Source: Lachnospiraceae bacterium NC2004
GTDB taxonomy: Bacteria; Bacillota; Clostridia; Lachnospirales; Lachnospiraceae
Direction of reading: 5' to 3'
Length of the DNA stretch: 64,000 nucleotides
Assembly (NCBI GenBank): GCA_000621905.1
Contig: JHXB01000010.1
Coordinates: 1 to 64,000, forward strand
Part shown: piece by piece, positions 61,294 to 64,000 of the stretch
Layout: each line of letters opens with the position of its first letter
Numbering within the stretch: position 1 is the first letter of the stretch
Position numbers and translations under genes: made by a program
The notes under the pieces: model-generated
The model's input: only the letters and a program-made list of their open reading frames with translations
Databases searched by the model: none
Told to the model about the DNA's origin: nothing

Positions 61294-64000
61294 ATGAAAG
61301 AGCAGATTAAGAAATTAAGAGAGTCAGGTTTATACGATGCGTCATTTGAACACGATAACTGCGGTATTGGAGCGGTTATACAGATTGACGGTAAACCAAG
61401 TCACAAGCTTGTTGCTGACGCCTTAAGCATAGTTGAGAATCTAGAGCACAGAGCCGGTAAAGATGCGGAGGGTAAGACCGGTGACGGTGTTGGAATATTG
61501 ACTCAGATACCTCATAAGTTTTTTGAGAAGGTAATGAAGAAACAGGGTGTTACATTACCGGATTATAGGAATAAGGACAAGAAGGACAACGGACATGCAA
61601 GAGATTATGCAGTCGGAATGTTCTTCTTCCCGGATGATGATTTAGAGAGAAGACAGGCTAAGTCAATGTTCGAAATCATTGTCAAGAAAGCAGGAATGAG
61701 TATCTTAGGATGGAGAAATGTGGACATACATCCTGAGGTGCTAGGAAGCAAAGCAAGAGAATGCATGCCTATTATTGAGCAGGTATTTATTAAGCGCCCT
61801 GATAAGCTTAAGAATGCCACGGATCTTGAATTCGACAGAAAGCTTTACATAATAAGGCGTGAATTCGAGCAGAGTAACGTTAACACCTATGTACCTTCAC
61901 TCTCATGCAGAACAATAGTATATAAGGGAATGTTTCTCGTAGGACAGCTCAGAACGTTTTTTAACGATCTTACAGACAAGGACTATGAGTCTGCTATCGC
62001 GATGGTGCACTCAAGATTCTCGACCAACACCAATCCTAGTTGGAACAGAGCACACCCTAACCGTTTTATTGTTCATAACGGCGAGATTAATACAATCAAG
62101 GGAAATGCAGACAAGATGCTCGCCCGTGAGGAGACAATGCACTCGGATCTGCTTAGCGACGAAGACATGACTAAGGTGCTTCCTGTCATTTCCTCAAGCG
62201 GTTCTGACTCAGCAATGTTGGACAATACGTTGGAGTTTTTGCTTATGAGTGGAATGGATCTTCCGCTTGCAGCAAGTGTACTTATACCTGAACCTTGGGC
62301 ACATAATGAGACTCTTTCTCAGGAAGAGAGAGATTTCTATCAGTATTACGCAACTATGATGGAGCCATGGGACGGCCCTGCTTCAATCCTCTTCTCTGAC
62401 GGAGATATCATGGGAGCAATCTTAGACAGAAACGGATTAAGACCTTCTCGTTACTACATAATGGATGACGGAAGACTTATCCTTTCATCAGAGGTAGGTG
62501 TGCTTCCTTTAGAGGAGAGTCACATTCTTAAGAAAGAGAGACTTCACCCTGGTAAGATGCTCTTAGTAGATACCAAGGCAAATGTTATCTACTCGGATGA
62601 AGAAATTAAAGAGAAATATGCACACAAGAAACCTTTCGGCGAGTGGCTTGACATGAGTCTTGTTGAGTTAAAAGACATCAAGATTCCTAACGAAAAGGTT
62701 CCTGCAATCGACGGCGATAACAGAAAGAGATTGCAGAAAGCATTTGGCTACACATACGAGAATTACCGCGAAGGCATACTTAATATGTCGTTAAATGCTA
62801 CAGAGCAGATTGGCTCTATGGGAATCGATACTCCTATAGCTGCGTTATCTAAGCAGTATCAGCCGTTGTTCTATTATTTCAAACAGCTCTTCGCGCAGGT
62901 TACCAATCCGCCTATTGACGCGGAGCGCGAGAAGATAGTAACTTCAAGAACAGTTTATGTTGGAAAGAATGGTAACTTATTAGAGGAAAAGGCAGACAAC
63001 TGCCATGTGTTAAAGATACATAATCCTATCCTTACAGACCTTGATATGCTTAAGATTAATCATCTTGATAAGGATGGATTAAAGGCAAGAAAAGTATCAC
63101 TTTTATATTATAAGAGCACGCCGATGAAGAGAGTTTTGGATCACTTGTTTGTCGAGGTTGACAAAGCTTATCGTGAAGGCGCAAGCATCCTGATTCTTTC
63201 GGACAGAGGAGTAGATGAGAACCATGTTGCGATTCCATCACTTTTAGCTGTATCAGCGGTTCACAAGCATTTGGTTGAGACCAAGAAATGTACAGCAATG
63301 TCTTTAATATTAGAGTCAGGCGAGCCAAGAGAAGTTCATCATTTTGCGACACTTTTAGGATACGGTGCTTCAGCAGTCAATCCTTATCTTGCTCACTCAA
63401 CAATTCAGGAGCTTATAGATGATGGATTGTTAGACAAGGACTACTACGCAGCAGTTGATGATTATGATAACGCAATATTAAAGGGAATTGTCAAGATTGC
63501 CTCTAAGATGGGTATTTCAACAATTCAGTCATATCAGGGTAGCAAGATATTTGAGGCAATCGGTGTATCGGAAGCAGTTATTGACGAGTACTTCCCTGGA
63601 ACTGTAAGCCGAGTAGGAGGTATCACTTTAGATGATATCGCGGCAAATGTTGACAAGCAGCACAGCCTCGCATTTGACCCGTTAGGACTTCCTACTAACT
63701 TAGAGCTCACTTCAATGGGTAGACATAAACAGCGTTCTCAGGGCGAGAATCACAGATACAACCCTCAGACGATTCATATGCTTCAACTCTCAACCAGAGA
63801 AGGCGATTATGATAAGTTTAAGCAGTATACCGATATGGTAGACAAAGAGGAGACGGGATATTTAAGAAGTCTTATGGAATTCAATTATCCTGATAAGAGC
63901 ATTCCTCTTAAAGATGTAGAGAGCGAAGATGAGATAGTTAAGAGATTTAAGACAGGTGCTATGTCTTACGGTTCTATTTCAGAAGAAGCTCACCAAACAC
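61294..64000 (+). CDS. gltB: Glutamate synthase large subunit, truncated by window edge
   Basis: 902 codons visible, open to the right edge. It starts after AGGAGGAG. A short leader precedes HDNCGIGAV, whose Cys23 becomes the N-terminal glutaminase nucleophile after processing. Class II amidotransferase features follow (SRFSTNTNPSWNRAHPNRFIVHNGEINT), then the central domain, and near the end TGAMSYGSISEEAHQT, the start of the FMN-binding synthase domain. It converts glutamine and 2-oxoglutarate to glutamate; the Fe-S site and the small subunit would be further right. Confidence 0.97.
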   Translation, partial: MKEQIKKLRESGLYDASFEHDNCGIGAVIQIDGKPSHKLVADALSIVENLEHRAGKDAEGKTGDGVGILTQIPHKFFEKVMKKQGVTLPDYRNKDKKDNGHARDYAVGMFFFPDDDLERRQAKSMFEIIVKKAGMSILGWRNVDIHPEVLGSKARECMPIIEQVFIKRPDKLKNATDLEFDRKLYIIRREFEQSNVNTYVPSLSCRTIVYKGMFLVGQLRTFFNDLTDKDYESAIAMVHSRFSTNTNPSWNRAHPNRFIVHNGEINTIKGNADKMLAREETMHSDLLSDEDMTKVLPVISSSGSDSAMLDNTLEFLLMSGMDLPLAASVLIPEPWAHNETLSQEERDFYQYYATMMEPWDGPASILFSDGDIMGAILDRNGLRPSRYYIMDDGRLILSSEVGVLPLEESHILKKERLHPGKMLLVDTKANVIYSDEEIKEKYAHKKPFGEWLDMSLVELKDIKIPNEKVPAIDGDNRKRLQKAFGYTYENYREGILNMSLNATEQIGSMGIDTPIAALSKQYQPLFYYFKQLFAQVTNPPIDAEREKIVTSRTVYVGKNGNLLEEKADNCHVLKIHNPILTDLDMLKINHLDKDGLKARKVSLLYYKSTPMKRVLDHLFVEVDKAYREGASILILSDRGVDENHVAIPSLLAVSAVHKHLVETKKCTAMSLILESGEPREVHHFATLLGYGASAVNPYLAHSTIQELIDDGLLDKDYYAAVDDYDNAILKGIVKIASKMGISTIQSYQGSKIFEAIGVSEAVIDEYFPGTVSRVGGITLDDIAANVDKQHSLAFDPLGLPTNLELTSMGRHKQRSQGENHRYNPQTIHMLQLSTREGDYDKFKQYTDMVDKEETGYLRSLMEFNYPDKSIPLKDVESEDEIVKRFKTGAMSYGSISEEAHQT

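Overview
The window is AT-rich, low-GC Firmicute DNA. It is most likely from a Lachnospiraceae-type clostridium (Butyrivibrio-like rumen or gut anaerobe). The grounds are a type III glutamine synthetase, an Amt-PII fusion, BspA-like DUF285 repeats, many hybrid histidine kinases, strong AGGAGG-type ribosome binding sites, and the absence of any sign of an outer membrane. The genus assignment is inference.

Layout. 1-1226 is a nested insertion-sequence scar: an IS3-family element (orfA, frameshifted orfB) interrupted by the end of an IS21-family element that runs off the left edge. 1227-12129 is an accessory region: small unknown genes, a GNAT protein, a WYL remnant, two genes broken by a frameshift or an in-frame TGA, three metallophosphatases followed by a P-loop kinase with a zinc ribbon, a type III toxin-antitoxin-like RNA with three structured repeats and a truncated toxin, and a PD-(D/E)XK-like protein with an EKD-rich tail. 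12130-19190 holds a GNAT-RsgA fusion and two inverted copies of a three-gene zinc-ribbon/membrane operon, with a GIY-YIG protein and a methyltransferase between them. 19439-27718 holds a large unknown protein and two hybrid histidine kinases; one has an in-frame TGA and one is fused to a DegV lipid-binding domain. 28158-34168 holds an Lsa-like ABC-F protein behind a candidate attenuator, a MATE pump, an MFS pump, HicAB and a DUF3592-like protein. 34247-42227 is a signalling block: two hybrid kinases, a REC-Hpt-REC protein, a free Hpt and a REC-GGDEF-EAL protein. 42484-49872 holds a 1668-residue unknown protein, a membrane protein, LemA and a DUF3137-like protein. 50015-54004 is nitrogen assimilation: glutamine synthetase III and Amt-PII. 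54516-60818 holds a DUF285 protein, a patatin/unknown/WYL operon with a divergent XRE regulator, and an unknown gene. From 61294 the glutamate synthase large subunit runs off the right edge.

How it works together. Glutamine synthetase, Amt-PII and glutamate synthase form the ammonium uptake and assimilation route. Each is preceded by a small hairpin with an A1/G4 hexaloop (AATGGC or AAAGGC) whose 3' arm is also part of a following terminator-like stem. This is the expected layout of ANTAR-protein antitermination and suggests one RNA-level regulon. The two-component proteins look like parts of multi-step phosphorelays, one ending in an EAL domain.

Intergenic regions carry three dispersed palindromic repeat families: a GGGGACAGGTCCC family, a paired GGCGAAC/GGAGCAC family, and a TGTCATTCTGAGCG family. 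They often sit at gene ends and sometimes form terminators. No rRNA, tRNA or CRISPR array was seen. All calls come from reading the sequence; no database search was run.
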